From Pseudomonadales bacterium (GTDB lineage Bacteria > Pseudomonadota > Gammaproteobacteria > Pseudomonadales > UBA5862), in the NCBI GenBank assembly GCA_024234215.1, contig JACKOQ010000003.1, positions 62,001 to 126,000 on the forward strand: a DNA stretch of 64,000 bases, written 5' to 3'. The stretch's first letter is position 1. Each line of letters starts with the position of its first letter. This document shows, piece after piece, positions 38,049 to 46,982 of this stretch. The translations under genes were made by a program, and so were the position numbers. Under the pieces are notes generated by a model. That model saw only the letters and a list, made by a program, of their open reading frames with translations. It did no database searches and was not told where the DNA came from.

Positions 38049-39866
38049 ATGTGCGGAATCGCTGGAATCATCAAACGGGAAGCGCGGGTCGAGCAGCGCG
38101 AACTGGCGGCGGTCGCCCCGTTGCTTCGACACCGGGGGCCGGATGACGAAGGCCAGTATATCAAGGAAAACCTTGGCCTCCTGCACACGCGACTGTCGAT
38201 CATCGACCTGGGGGGCGGCCATCAACCGCTGTTCGACCCGCGCAACGACACCGCGCTGATCGCCAATGGCGAGATCTACAACTATCTGGAGCTGCGCGCC
38301 CCGCTGCGGGCGGCTGGCTGCCACTTCAGCACCGCCTCGGACTGCGAAACCCTGCTACACAGCTATGCCTGCCATGGCCGCGACTTTCTGGCGCCGATCA
38401 ACGGCATGTTCGCCTTCGCCCTCCACGATGGCCGCCGGCGCAGCCTCTATCTGGGGCGTGACCGTCTCGGCATCAAGCCGCTCTACTACGCCGAACTGCC
38501 CGATCGGGTCATCTTCGCCTCGGAGCTGAAGGCGCTGCTGCCGCTGCTGCCACATGCGCCGGCCATCCACGCCCCGGCGCTGCTGCAATTCCTGCAGAAC
38601 CAGTTCAACAGCGGCCGCGACACCATCGTCGAAGGCATCAAGCGCGTGCTGCCCGGCGAGCTGATCGAAATCGATGCCAGGCTGCAACTGCACCACCACC
38701 GCTACTGGTCACCCACCACGCTGACGCCGCGGCAGATCGGCTTCGATGAGGCCCGCGAGGAGTTCGATCAGCTCTTTCGTCAGGTGATGGTCGAGCACAT
38801 GCGTTCGGATGTGCCGTTCGGGCTGTTTCTCTCCGGCGGTGTCGACTCGTCGGTTCTGCTGGCGATGCTCACGCGGTTGCGCGACGAGCCGCCCCGCACC
38901 TACTCGGTCGGTTTCAGCGAAGGCAACGGTGTCGATGAGCTCGATCAGGCCAGCGAATTGGCGCGGCAGTTCAACACCCGCCACAGCGCCTTGCGGCTGA
39001 GCGGCGCCGAACTCTTTGCCCGCCTGCCCCACACCGTCTGGGCCGCGGACGACCTGATGCGCGACTACGCCTCGCTGCCGACCGCCCATCTGGCGCAGGC
39101 GGCCGGCGCCGAGCTCAAGGTGATCTTCAGCGGCGAGGGGGGCGACGAGGTCTTTGCCGGCTACGGTCGCTACCGCCCCAAGGCCGCCGAACGCTGGCTC
39201 AAGCAGCTTGCGCGTCCCGGTTCCGGCGGCTTTCGCACCACCGGTCAGTGGCATGCACGCTGGAGCCGACGGCTGTTCGGCGCCGAACTGAAACAGGCCC
39301 ACGCGGCCATGCGCGCCCCCTTCATTGCCGCCTGGCAACGGACCCCGGCCCACTGGAGCGACCTGATGCGCCGTCAGTATGTCGATCTGACCACTGCCCT
39401 GCCCGACAACTTGCTGGTCAAGGCCGACCGCATGCTGATGGCCTTCGGCGTCGAGGGTCGGGTGCCTTTTCTCGACCACCGCATCGTGGAGTTCGGCCTG
39501 ATGCTGCCCGATTCACTCAAGATCGACGCCAGCGGCGGCAAGCGCTTTCTCAAACGCTGGGCCGAGAGCTGCCTGCCGACCGAGCTGTTGCAACGCAAAA
39601 AGCGCGGCTTTCATGTACCGGTCGGCGAGTGGCTGCAGGGTGCACTGCTGGAGCGGATGGCCGAGCGGTTGCCGCGCAACGCTGCCGTGCGGGAGTGGTT
39701 CGACCCGCAGGGGGTGAGCGCGCTGATCAAGGCGCGCCAGCAGGGCGCGCCGGTGAGTCGGGAACTCTTCTCGCTGCTGCAATTCGCCCTCTGGCACCGG
39801 CTCTTCATCGACGCCCCCGGCACCCTGCCCGCCCCGGCCGAAAACACCCTGGAGTGGCTCGAATGA
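38049..39866 (+). CDS. asnB: Asparagine synthetase (glutamine-hydrolysing) AsnB-type
   Basis: A 605-residue class II amidotransferase. The start MCGIAGI exposes the catalytic Cys2 after Met removal; LLHTRLSIIDLGGGHQP and NGEIYNYLELR complete the glutaminase domain. The synthetase domain has the PP-loop LFLSGGVDSSVLLAML and IFSGEGGDEVFAGYGRY. Inside glycan clusters such enzymes may amidate uronic acids or other sugar carboxyls instead of making free asparagine. The stop overlaps the next gene (ATGA). The frame runs open for 1.4 kb upstream, but that part is antisense shadow. Confidence 0.9.
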   Translation: MCGIAGIIKREARVEQRELAAVAPLLRHRGPDDEGQYIKENLGLLHTRLSIIDLGGGHQPLFDPRNDTALIANGEIYNYLELRAPLRAAGCHFSTASDCETLLHSYACHGRDFLAPINGMFAFALHDGRRRSLYLGRDRLGIKPLYYAELPDRVIFASELKALLPLLPHAPAIHAPALLQFLQNQFNSGRDTIVEGIKRVLPGELIEIDARLQLHHHRYWSPTTLTPRQIGFDEAREEFDQLFRQVMVEHMRSDVPFGLFLSGGVDSSVLLAMLTRLRDEPPRTYSVGFSEGNGVDELDQASELARQFNTRHSALRLSGAELFARLPHTVWAADDLMRDYASLPTAHLAQAAGAELKVIFSGEGGDEVFAGYGRYRPKAAERWLKQLARPGSGGFRTTGQWHARWSRRLFGAELKQAHAAMRAPFIAAWQRTPAHWSDLMRRQYVDLTTALPDNLLVKADRMLMAFGVEGRVPFLDHRIVEFGLMLPDSLKIDASGGKRFLKRWAESCLPTELLQRKKRGFHVPVGEWLQGALLERMAERLPRNAAVREWFDPQGVSALIKARQQGAPVSRELFSLLQFALWHRLFIDAPGTLPAPAENTLEWLE

Positions 39867-40996
39867 GTCAGACCGATCACGACCGTCCGGTGGCGCTCTT
39901 TCTCTCCTACTCCGGCAACGGTGGCGTCGAGCGGATGATGACGCTGCTGGCCCGTGGCATCGCCGAACGCGGCCATCCGGTCGATCTGCTGGTGATCAAG
40001 GGCCATGGCGAGCACTTTGCCGTACCCGCAGGCGTGCGGGTCATCCACAGCGGCGCACGTCACACCTGGCAGGCGATCCCCTTTCTGCTGTGCTATCTGC
40101 GGCGGACGCCGCCGCGCGCGCTGCTGGCGGCCAAGGACCGCGCCAACCGCGTGGCGATTCTGGCCCGCCGACTGGCCGGTCGTGGCGACATTCCGCTGGT
40201 GATCCGGCTCGGCACCCACCTCGAACAGTCGATGAAGGGCAAGCATCCTCTGCGGCTGTGGTGGCGGCAACGCCAGATGGCCCGCAGCTACCGCCATGCC
40301 GACCGGGTGGTGGCGGTCTCCGAGGGGGTGGCCGCGGACACCCGTCATCTCACCGGCCTCACCGCCGACCGCGTGCGGGTGATCCGCAACCCCACGCTGT
40401 TCCCGGAGATCAGCGAGCGTGCCGCCGAACCGGCCAGCCACCCTTGGCTCGATGACCCCGCCCTGCCGGTGATCGTCGGCATCGGCCGTCTCACCCGACA
40501 GAAGGATTTTTCCACGCTGATTCGCGCCTTCGCCCGGCTGCGGGCCACCCACCCCAGCCGTCTGCTGATCTTTGGCGAGGGCAAGGATCGTCCACAACTG
40601 CAGGCGCTGATCAGCGAGCTGGGACTGACCGAGTGGGTCGATCTGCCTGGCTTCACCGCCAACCCCTATGCCGCGCTGGCGCGCGCCCGACTCTTCGTGC
40701 TCTCGTCGGCCTGGGAGGGCTCGCCCAATGTGCTGGTCGAGGCGATGGGGCTCGGCACGCCGGTGGTGGCCACCGACTGCGAGAGTGGTCCCCGCGAGAT
40801 TCTGGCCGGCGGCCGGCATGGCCCGCTGGTGCCGGTCGGTGATGCCGAACGGCTCGCCGAGGCAATGGCCACGGTGCTCGACCAGCCACCTCCGGCCGCA
40901 CAACTGCAACAGGCGGTCGCCGAATACAGCCTGGCGCTCAGCACGCTGCGTTACCTGCAGGCGCTCGGTGTAGAATCGCCCGACGCCACGGTTTGA
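39863..40996 (+). CDS. GT4 family glycosyltransferase
   Basis: A 377-residue glycosyltransferase with LFLSYSGNGGVERMMTLLAR, GIGRLTRQKDFSTLIRAFA, LIFGEGKDRPQLQALI and the E-x7-E motif EGSPNVLVEAMGLGTP. The fold resembles N-acetylgalactosamine/glucosyl transferases of capsule or O-antigen clusters. It is translationally coupled to asnB. The acceptor cannot be predicted. Confidence 0.88.
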   Translation: MSQTDHDRPVALFLSYSGNGGVERMMTLLARGIAERGHPVDLLVIKGHGEHFAVPAGVRVIHSGARHTWQAIPFLLCYLRRTPPRALLAAKDRANRVAILARRLAGRGDIPLVIRLGTHLEQSMKGKHPLRLWWRQRQMARSYRHADRVVAVSEGVAADTRHLTGLTADRVRVIRNPTLFPEISERAAEPASHPWLDDPALPVIVGIGRLTRQKDFSTLIRAFARLRATHPSRLLIFGEGKDRPQLQALISELGLTEWVDLPGFTANPYAALARARLFVLSSAWEGSPNVLVEAMGLGTPVVATDCESGPREILAGGRHGPLVPVGDAERLAEAMATVLDQPPPAAQLQQAVAEYSLALSTLRYLQALGVESPDATV

Positions 40997-41017
40997 CCCC
41001 ACACGCACTCACCCGAC

Positions 41018-41674
41018 ATGCTGCTCAGCCACCGTTACAACTTTCTGTTCGTGCACATCGCCAAGACCGGCGGCACCAGTGTGCGCGACGCCCTCGACCG
41101 GCTGCGCTGGCAGGATCCGAAGTACTACCCGATGTGGCTCTGCAGCCGGCTCAGTGCACTGTTCAACCATGAACTCGCCTGCAAGCTGCCACGACACGCC
41201 AAGGCGATCGCGGCACAGGAGATGCTGCCGCGCGAGCTCTACCAGCGACTGTTCAAGTTCGCCTTCGTCCGCAACCCCTGGGATCTGCAGGTCAGCTCCT
41301 ACCACCATCTGCAGCGCGAACGCCCCCAGTTGCTGACCCATGTCACCAGCTTCGAGGAGTTCATCCGCTTCAAGCTCGATCCGCAGCGGCCCTACCAGTA
41401 CCACCTCGACACCTCGATCGAGCTGCAAAGCGACTACCTGGTCGACCTGCATGGTCGGCTGATCGTCGACTTCATTGGCCGCTACGAGCGGTTCGACGCC
41501 GATTTCGAACAGGCCTGCCAACGCATCGGCATCACGCCGCCGCGGCTGCCACACAAGCGCAAGGCCACCGACCGCCGCGACTACCGCAGCTACTACAGCG
41601 ACGCACTGGCGGAACAGGTGGCCGAACATTTCCGGCTCGACATCGAACGCCTGCACTATCGCTTTGACCCATAG
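41018..41674 (+). CDS. Sulfotransferase family 2 protein
   Basis: A 218-residue PAPS-dependent sulfotransferase. The 5'-phosphosulfate loop is FLFVHIAKTGGTSVRDAL and the 3'-phosphate-binding segment is FAFVRNPWDLQVSSYHHL. These are the two diagnostic motifs of the carbohydrate sulfotransferase-2 clan. It would add sulfate to a sugar of the glycan made by the cluster. It follows the GT4 gene by 21 bp and ends the plus-strand operon. No PAPS synthesis gene is nearby. Confidence 0.85.
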   Translation: MLLSHRYNFLFVHIAKTGGTSVRDALDRLRWQDPKYYPMWLCSRLSALFNHELACKLPRHAKAIAAQEMLPRELYQRLFKFAFVRNPWDLQVSSYHHLQRERPQLLTHVTSFEEFIRFKLDPQRPYQYHLDTSIELQSDYLVDLHGRLIVDFIGRYERFDADFEQACQRIGITPPRLPHKRKATDRRDYRSYYSDALAEQVAEHFRLDIERLHYRFDP

Positions 41675-41721
41675 ACACTTTTAGGTCACTCGAAGCGTCT
41701 ACCCAACCGGCTGGGGAACTT

Positions 41722-42969
41722 TTGCCGGCCACTGCGGGTCACAACCGTTCTATTGTCCGCACCATCACGCCCTTGAACCGCATCCAGAACCTGCTCCGAC
41801 TGCCGCTGCTGGCACTGCTGCTGATGCTGTTCGGCTGCTCAGCCGGCCACCCGAACAGCTGCAAGGGGGTGCTCGGCACCCAACCCTACCTCACCATCGG
41901 TCGCGACTACGACGAGGGCTACTATCGAACCGCCAGCGAATCCTGGCTCCAGGCGATGCTGGCTGCCAATGCCTATGACCCGCCCGGTGCGGGACGTTTC
42001 AAACTGCCTGAAACGGTCAGTGAACGTGCTTTTTTTGACCCCGGGCGCGGTCTGCAGGCCAAGCTCTACGCCATCGGGGCAGAGCAGGGTCAGCCACACA
42101 AACTGGTCATTGCCTTTCGCGGCACCACCTCGCTGTATGACTGGCTGTTCGGCAACCTGCTCAACAGCCAGTATGCGCTGGCCGATACGCTGGTTGCCGC
42201 CATCCGCCAGCAGTATCCGACCGTCGAACTGATCGCCACCGGCCATTCGCTCGGCGGTGGACTGGCTCTGCATGTCTCGATGGTGTTCGACGGCGTCAGC
42301 GCCTACGCCTTCAATCCTTCCTACAAGGTGCTGTCGCCACCCATACCCAAAATGAACCGGCGGGTGGTCGTGGGCGCCAGCGGCGACATCCTTGCCCTGC
42401 AGCGCCGGTTCTGGTTTCAGCCAGAGGTCGATGTGGACCATCCCGCCTACAACTGCACCCATGTCAATCAGCATGACATCACGCTGTTGAGCCGCTGCCT
42501 GCTGCATGTCGCCGCCGCCGGAGAACAGCGCGCACAACTGACATTGGCCCAGAACCGCTCACCGCTGTGCGGCAGCCTGGGCTGGATCTCACTGGGCCCC
42601 AGGCGGGATCAACAGAGGCTGATCGAGCAGTTCCGCCAGACCGGCAGCGCAGCCGTGACCCTTGCAGCCGAGGCCTATCTCAGACGCGACCCTCCGCAAC
42701 CGCCCTTCTATCGGCTGGCCGGGGCGATTCGGGTCATTCCCGCCGGCACCACGCTCAGCGTGCTCGATCTGATCGACTCGGTGGGCTGGCGCCAGCGCAG
42801 CTGGATCAAGGTGGCTTATGATCCGGTTGAGACGAGCAGCGAGACGAATGTGGAATCGATCGAAACCACGCAGGGCGAGGAGGGCAACCTGAACAGCCTC
42901 GCACCACCCGTTTCGGCCAGCGAATCCAGCGCTGCTGAGATCCCCACCGACGCTGTCGAGCAGCGCTGA
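41722..42969 (+). CDS. Class 3 lipase-like lipoprotein
   Basis: A 415-residue alpha/beta-hydrolase. The nucleophile elbow is TGHSLGGGLALHVS and the upstream block VIAFRGTTSLYDWLFGN is typical of lipase class 3. The N-terminus has LLRLPLLALLLMLFGC, a lipobox, so it is probably an outer-membrane or periplasmic lipoprotein. A C-terminal region of about 150 residues is not recognisable. Start is TTG 41722, supported by GGGGA at about seven bases; no ATG or GTG lies before the signal sequence. The substrate is unknown. Confidence 0.75.
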   Translation: MPATAGHNRSIVRTITPLNRIQNLLRLPLLALLLMLFGCSAGHPNSCKGVLGTQPYLTIGRDYDEGYYRTASESWLQAMLAANAYDPPGAGRFKLPETVSERAFFDPGRGLQAKLYAIGAEQGQPHKLVIAFRGTTSLYDWLFGNLLNSQYALADTLVAAIRQQYPTVELIATGHSLGGGLALHVSMVFDGVSAYAFNPSYKVLSPPIPKMNRRVVVGASGDILALQRRFWFQPEVDVDHPAYNCTHVNQHDITLLSRCLLHVAAAGEQRAQLTLAQNRSPLCGSLGWISLGPRRDQQRLIEQFRQTGSAAVTLAAEAYLRRDPPQPPFYRLAGAIRVIPAGTTLSVLDLIDSVGWRQRSWIKVAYDPVETSSETNVESIETTQGEEGNLNSLAPPVSASESSAAEIPTDAVEQR

Positions 42970-43026
42970 ACAGCCGCTGGACGGTCACTCAACAACCCGC
43001 TCAACCGCTTGCCAGCAGTCAGTTTT

Positions 43027-43054
43027 TTGCGATCGCGCATTGAGACACTATAAT
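43027..43054 (+). promoter_or_regulatory. Sigma-70 promoter of the ompA-like gene
   Basis: A perfect -10 TATAAT (43049-43054) with TTGCGA at -35 (43027-43032), spacing 16. This predicts a start near 43061 and a leader of about 44 bases before the ATG at 43105, with AGGGA as ribosome-binding site. Confidence 0.75.
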
Positions 43055-43104
43055 GCCGCCTGCCTGACTCCCCCAGGGCAAAACAACTACCAGGGATACC
43101 CACA

Positions 43105-44214
43105 ATGTCCAAAACGAAGAACAGAACGAGCAAACTCGCATGGGTCAGCGCCGGAGCAGTGTGCGCCGCCACGGCCCTCGCCACCCTGCCCAGCCATGCC
43201 GCCGATGACCGCATCTATATCTCGCCCACCATCTACCGAGCCATGCTCGACAGCGGGCGCAGCTATGACAGTGACTATGCTGGTCAGATCCAGATCGGCA
43301 AGGCGCTGAGCGACTCCATCAATGTCGAAGGCTATCTCGACTACGGCAAGTTCGACCGTGAGAGCAGCACCGGCAAGGATCTGAAGCAGACCGGCCTCGG
43401 CCTTGATGCGCTCTACTTCTTCAACCGCTCTTCAATCGCCCCCTACCTGCTGGTCGGTGCCGGCGCGGTCAAGAGCAGCGGCGCCTATCCCGCTGCACCG
43501 ACCGTCGGCCAATCCTCCACCGATTTTGCCTTCAACTTCGGTGCCGGCATTCTGTGGCAGGTGATGGACAACGGCACCGCCATCCGCACCGAGTTGCGCA
43601 CCCGTGCTGTGGATGACGGCCTTGAAGGCGAAAGTTTTACCGGAGGAGATCGCGGCAGCAAAACCCGCTGGGACACCTTCGCCGGCATCGGTCTGACCAT
43701 TCCCCTGGGCAGCAAGCCGGCACCGGCCGCCGAGCCGGTTGCCGAACCGACGCCGCCACCACCCCCTCCTGTCGTTGACACCGACTCCGACGGTGACGGC
43801 GTCGTCGACCGCCTTGACCAGTGCCCCGGTACCCCGGCGGGCGCCAAGGTCGACTCCACTGGCTGTCTGGTCGCCCAGGTGCTGCTGCTGAAGGATGTGA
43901 ACTTCGAATTCAACAGCGCCAAGCTGACCAGCGAATCGAAGATCATTCTCGACCAGGCCGCGGCCGCTCTGAACAAGACCCCCGGCAAGAAGGTTGAGGT
44001 CGCCGGTCACACCGATGCGGTCGGCAGCAACACCTACAACATGAAGCTGTCGCAGGCGCGCGCCAAGAGCGTGCGTGACTATCTGATCGCTCAGGGTGTC
44101 GACGCGGCGCGTCTGACCTCGGCTGGCTATGGCGAAGAGCAGCCGGTGGCCGACAATGGCAGCGACGAAGGCCGTACCAAGAACCGCCGCGTCGAGCTGC
44201 GCATCAAGGATTGA
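43105..44214 (+). CDS. OmpA-family outer-membrane protein
   Basis: A 369-residue protein with signal peptide (LAWVSAGAVCAATALATLPSHA), an N-terminal eight-stranded barrel (about 35-205), a Pro/Glu-rich hinge, a calcium-binding thrombospondin type 3-like segment (DTDSDGDGVVDRLDQCPGTP) and a C-terminal OmpA peptidoglycan-binding domain (NFEFNSAKLT, VAGHTDAVGSNTYNMKLSQA, NRRVELRI). It links outer membrane and murein. The strong promoter and double terminator suggest high, monocistronic expression. Whether it is OmpA or OprF-like cannot be fixed. Confidence 0.92.
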   Translation: MSKTKNRTSKLAWVSAGAVCAATALATLPSHAADDRIYISPTIYRAMLDSGRSYDSDYAGQIQIGKALSDSINVEGYLDYGKFDRESSTGKDLKQTGLGLDALYFFNRSSIAPYLLVGAGAVKSSGAYPAAPTVGQSSTDFAFNFGAGILWQVMDNGTAIRTELRTRAVDDGLEGESFTGGDRGSKTRWDTFAGIGLTIPLGSKPAPAAEPVAEPTPPPPPPVVDTDSDGDGVVDRLDQCPGTPAGAKVDSTGCLVAQVLLLKDVNFEFNSAKLTSESKIILDQAAAALNKTPGKKVEVAGHTDAVGSNTYNMKLSQARAKSVRDYLIAQGVDAARLTSAGYGEEQPVADNGSDEGRTKNRRVELRIKD

Positions 44215-44230
44215 TCGCACGCTCGACAAC

Positions 44231-44255
44231 CACCCCTGAGATCCAACCAGGGGTG
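44231..44255 (+). other. Small hairpin behind the ompA-like gene
   Basis: CACCCCTG and CAGGGGTG form an 8-bp perfect stem 16 bases after the stop codon, just before the main terminator. It may protect the mRNA 3' end. Confidence 0.6.
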
Positions 44256-44265
44256 TGCCGGCGAT

Positions 44266-44302
44266 GAGAAAGCCCCGATCCATGATCGGGGCTTTCTCTT
44301 TT
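44266..44302 (+). terminator. Rho-independent terminator of the ompA-like gene
   Basis: A 15-bp perfect stem (GAGAAAGCCCCGATC and its complement) with a 3-base loop, followed by TTTT. Textbook intrinsic terminator. Confidence 0.93.
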
Positions 44303-44560
44303 GATGGCTGGTGAAAACGGTGTGGTGCCGAACGTTCACCGTACCCGCAAGGCTTATCCAGCCGATGCTTGCCAGACTTTTCGTCGACTGTGTACCATGG
44401 GCTGCCCTACCGGGATAACAATAAACCGCCACGGGAGGGGTTGCATCCAGATCAATCACCGTGCGAACTTCGTCACCACTCCTGCAATGGTGTGCATGGC
44501 GCTGCTCGGCACATGATGCTGGCGGCACTTCCCTTTCCCGTCCGCACAGGAGTTCTCAGC
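44303..44560 (+). promoter_or_regulatory. Gene-free leader region of the acyl-CoA dehydrogenase pair
   Basis: After the terminator about 260 bases hold no supported gene. TTGCCA (44369-44374) and TACCAT (44393-44398), 18 bp apart, are a candidate promoter, which would leave a long leader of roughly 155 bases before the dehydrogenase ATG. No recognised riboswitch was seen. Confidence 0.4.
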
Positions 44561-45673
44561 ATGAATTTCGAATTTTCCGACGACCAGAAGCTGCTCAAGC
44601 AGCAGGCCAACAAGTTTCTGACCGACCGCTGCACACTGCGTGATGTGCGCAAGATTCTCGAATCGGATCAGCCTTTCCACCGCGATCTGTGGAACCAGGT
44701 CGCTTCGATGGGCTGGACCTCGACCGCCATTCCCGAGGAGTTCGGCGGTCTGGGGCTCGGCCATCTCGAACTCTGCGTCGTCGCCGAGGAGGTCGGCCGG
44801 GCGCTGGCACCGATCCCCTTCTCCTCTTCGGTCTATGTCGCCACCGAGGCGCTGCTGCTGGCCGGTTCCCAGCGACAGAAGGAGCACTACCTGCCCAAGC
44901 TGGCGGCTGGCGAACTGATCGGCACCTTCGCGGTGGCGGAGGGTCCGGGCAACCCCGATCCTGCCAGCTACAGCGTCAGCTACAGCAATGGCAAGCTCAA
45001 CGGTGCAAAGATTCCGGTGATCGACGGTGACATCGCCGACTTCGCCGTCGTCATCGCCAAGAGTGGCCAAGGTGCCAGCCTCTGCCTGGTCGATCTGACC
45101 GATCCTTCGGTAAAACGCACCACGCTGAAGACCCTCGACCCCACCCGCTCGCAGGCCCACCTGGTCTTCAACGACACTCCGGCCACCCTGCTGGGTCAGG
45201 AGGGTGCTGGTGCCCGACTGCTCGATCAGGTTTTCAACCGTGCCGCCGTGCTCTATGCCTTCGAACAGATCGGCGGTGCCGAGCAGGCACTGCACCAGGC
45301 CCGCGAATATGCGATGGGCCGCTATGCCTTCGGCCGACCGATTGCGAGCTTCCAGGCGCTCAAGCACAAGATGGCCGACATGTACGTGGCGCTCGAACTG
45401 GCCCGTTCCAACGGCTACTACGGCGCCTGGGCCCTCTCGACCAATGCGCCGGAGCTGCCACTGGCCGCCGCCACCGCCCGCGTCAGCGCCACCAAGGCCA
45501 TGTATGAGTGCGCCCGCGAAAACATTCAGATCCATGGTGGAATGGGCTTCACCTGGGAGTTCGACTGCCACATGTTCTACCGCCGCGCCAAGCTGCTGAG
45601 CCTGGTGATTGGTAGCCAGAACCGCTGGGAAGAGAAACTGATCCAGGCGCTGACCGCCGGACAAGCCGCATAA
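44561..45673 (+). CDS. Acyl-CoA dehydrogenase-like subunit lacking the catalytic Glu
   Basis: A 370-residue flavoprotein-family member with MNFEFSDDQKLLKQQANKF, a mid-domain GTFAVAEGPGNPDP, and the C-terminal IQIHGGMGFTWEFDCHMFYR. At the position of the usual catalytic glutamate of the IVD/LCAD type (…ER) it reads FNRAAVLYAFEQIGGA, Asn226-Arg227, and no Glu is apparent at the alternative C-terminal site. It therefore looks like the non-catalytic half of a heteromeric dehydrogenase, as in the mycobacterial FadE26-FadE27 type. ATG 44561 has AGGAG upstream. It is followed after 28 bp by the partner gene. Confidence 0.85.
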   Translation: MNFEFSDDQKLLKQQANKFLTDRCTLRDVRKILESDQPFHRDLWNQVASMGWTSTAIPEEFGGLGLGHLELCVVAEEVGRALAPIPFSSSVYVATEALLLAGSQRQKEHYLPKLAAGELIGTFAVAEGPGNPDPASYSVSYSNGKLNGAKIPVIDGDIADFAVVIAKSGQGASLCLVDLTDPSVKRTTLKTLDPTRSQAHLVFNDTPATLLGQEGAGARLLDQVFNRAAVLYAFEQIGGAEQALHQAREYAMGRYAFGRPIASFQALKHKMADMYVALELARSNGYYGAWALSTNAPELPLAAATARVSATKAMYECARENIQIHGGMGFTWEFDCHMFYRRAKLLSLVIGSQNRWEEKLIQALTAGQAA

Positions 45674-45701
45674 AGAACAGAATAATCAAGAGGATAGACA
45701 G

Positions 45702-46937
45702 ATGGATTTCAAAGACAGCCCAGAAGAAGCCCAATTCCGTGCCAAGGCCCGCGCCTTTCTCGACGCCCACGCCGAACGCAAGAAGGGTCCGCGAGACAAT
45801 TGGCAGCGACTGGTGAAAAGTGAAGCCGAAGCGGTCGAACTGGCCAAGAAGTGGCAGCGCACCTTGCATGACAATGGCTGGGCCTGCCTGCACTGGCCGA
45901 AGGAGTACGGTGGTCAGGATGCCAGCGCCATCGAGCGGGTGATCTGGGATCAGGAGGAGTCGCAATATCTGGTGCCCAAGGGATTCTTCACCATTGGCCT
46001 CGGCATGGCGGGACCGACGCTGATGACCTGGGCCAGCGAAGAGATCAAGCGTGAGCACCTGCCCAAGATGGTCAAGGCCGAGAAGATCTGGTGCCAGCTC
46101 TTCAGCGAACCGGTCGCCGGCTCCGACCTCGCCGGCATCCGCACCCGTGCCGAACGCGATGGCGATGACTGGATCATCAACGGCCAGAAAATCTGGACCT
46201 CCGGCGCCCACTACAGCGACTGGGGCATTCTGGTCACCCGGCACGACCCCTCGGTCGCCAAGCACAAGGGTCTCACCTACTTCATCGTCGACATGAAGTC
46301 GCCCGGTGTCGAGATTCGCCCAGTCAAGCAGATCACCGGCAACTCCGGCTTCAATGAAGTCTTCTTCACCAACGTGCGCATCCCCGACAGCCAGCGCCTC
46401 GGCAAGATCGGTCAGGGCTGGCAGGTGGCCCTCACCACCTTGATGAACGAACGGGTCGCAGTCGGCGAACGGCAGGGGGTCGATGTGGCCGAGCTGCTCG
46501 ATCTGGCCAAGGGCGTGCAGATCAATGGCCGTCCCGCCATCGAGGATGGCGCGGTCCGTGCCAAGCTGGCCGACTGGTACTGCAAGTCGAGCGGACTGAA
46601 GTTCACCCGCTTCCGCTCCATCTCGGCGATGTCGCGCGGCGAGGTGCCAGGACCGGAAAATTCGATCGGCAAGCTGGTCGGTGCCTTCAAGTCGCAGGAT
46701 CTGGCCGCCTTCGGCATGGAGCTGATGGACATGGCCGGCATCATCACCGACTCGACCATCGCGCCGTTCGATGCGCAGTTCCAGCAGACCTTCATGCAAT
46801 CACCCTCCGGACGGATTGCCGGCGGTTCCGACGAGGTGCTGCGCAACATCATCGCCGAACGGGTGCTTGGATTGCCGCAGGATGTGCGCACCGACAAGGA
46901 GCTCCCCTTCAACCAGATCCCGAGCGGAAAAGGTTGA
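45702..46937 (+). CDS. Acyl-CoA dehydrogenase, catalytic partner
   Basis: A 411-residue acyl-CoA dehydrogenase. The FAD/substrate region CQLFSEPVAGSDLAGIRTRA and IINGQKIWTSGAHYSDWG are complete, and the catalytic Glu250 is seen in ALTTLMNERVAVG, as in isovaleryl- and long-chain-type enzymes and mycobacterial FadE26. The C-terminus reads IAGGSDEVLRNIIAERVLGL. It oxidises an acyl-CoA to the 2-enoyl-CoA, reducing electron-transferring flavoprotein. The AGAGGA site supports ATG 45702. The paired order suggests an alpha2-beta2 enzyme for bulky acids such as steroid side chains. Confidence 0.9.
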   Translation: MDFKDSPEEAQFRAKARAFLDAHAERKKGPRDNWQRLVKSEAEAVELAKKWQRTLHDNGWACLHWPKEYGGQDASAIERVIWDQEESQYLVPKGFFTIGLGMAGPTLMTWASEEIKREHLPKMVKAEKIWCQLFSEPVAGSDLAGIRTRAERDGDDWIINGQKIWTSGAHYSDWGILVTRHDPSVAKHKGLTYFIVDMKSPGVEIRPVKQITGNSGFNEVFFTNVRIPDSQRLGKIGQGWQVALTTLMNERVAVGERQGVDVAELLDLAKGVQINGRPAIEDGAVRAKLADWYCKSSGLKFTRFRSISAMSRGEVPGPENSIGKLVGAFKSQDLAAFGMELMDMAGIITDSTIAPFDAQFQQTFMQSPSGRIAGGSDEVLRNIIAERVLGLPQDVRTDKELPFNQIPSGKG

Positions 46938-46949
46938 TTCGCCCTGATG

Positions 46950-46981
46950 CAGTCACCGCGCGTCTCGGCGCGCGGTGACTG
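46950..46981. terminator. 13-bp hairpin between convergent genes
   Basis: CAGTCACCGCGCG and its perfect complement flank a 6-base loop, between the dehydrogenase stop and the hda stop at 46983. No U-tract follows on either strand; it may block read-through from both sides. Confidence 0.6.
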
Positions 46982-46982
46982 C

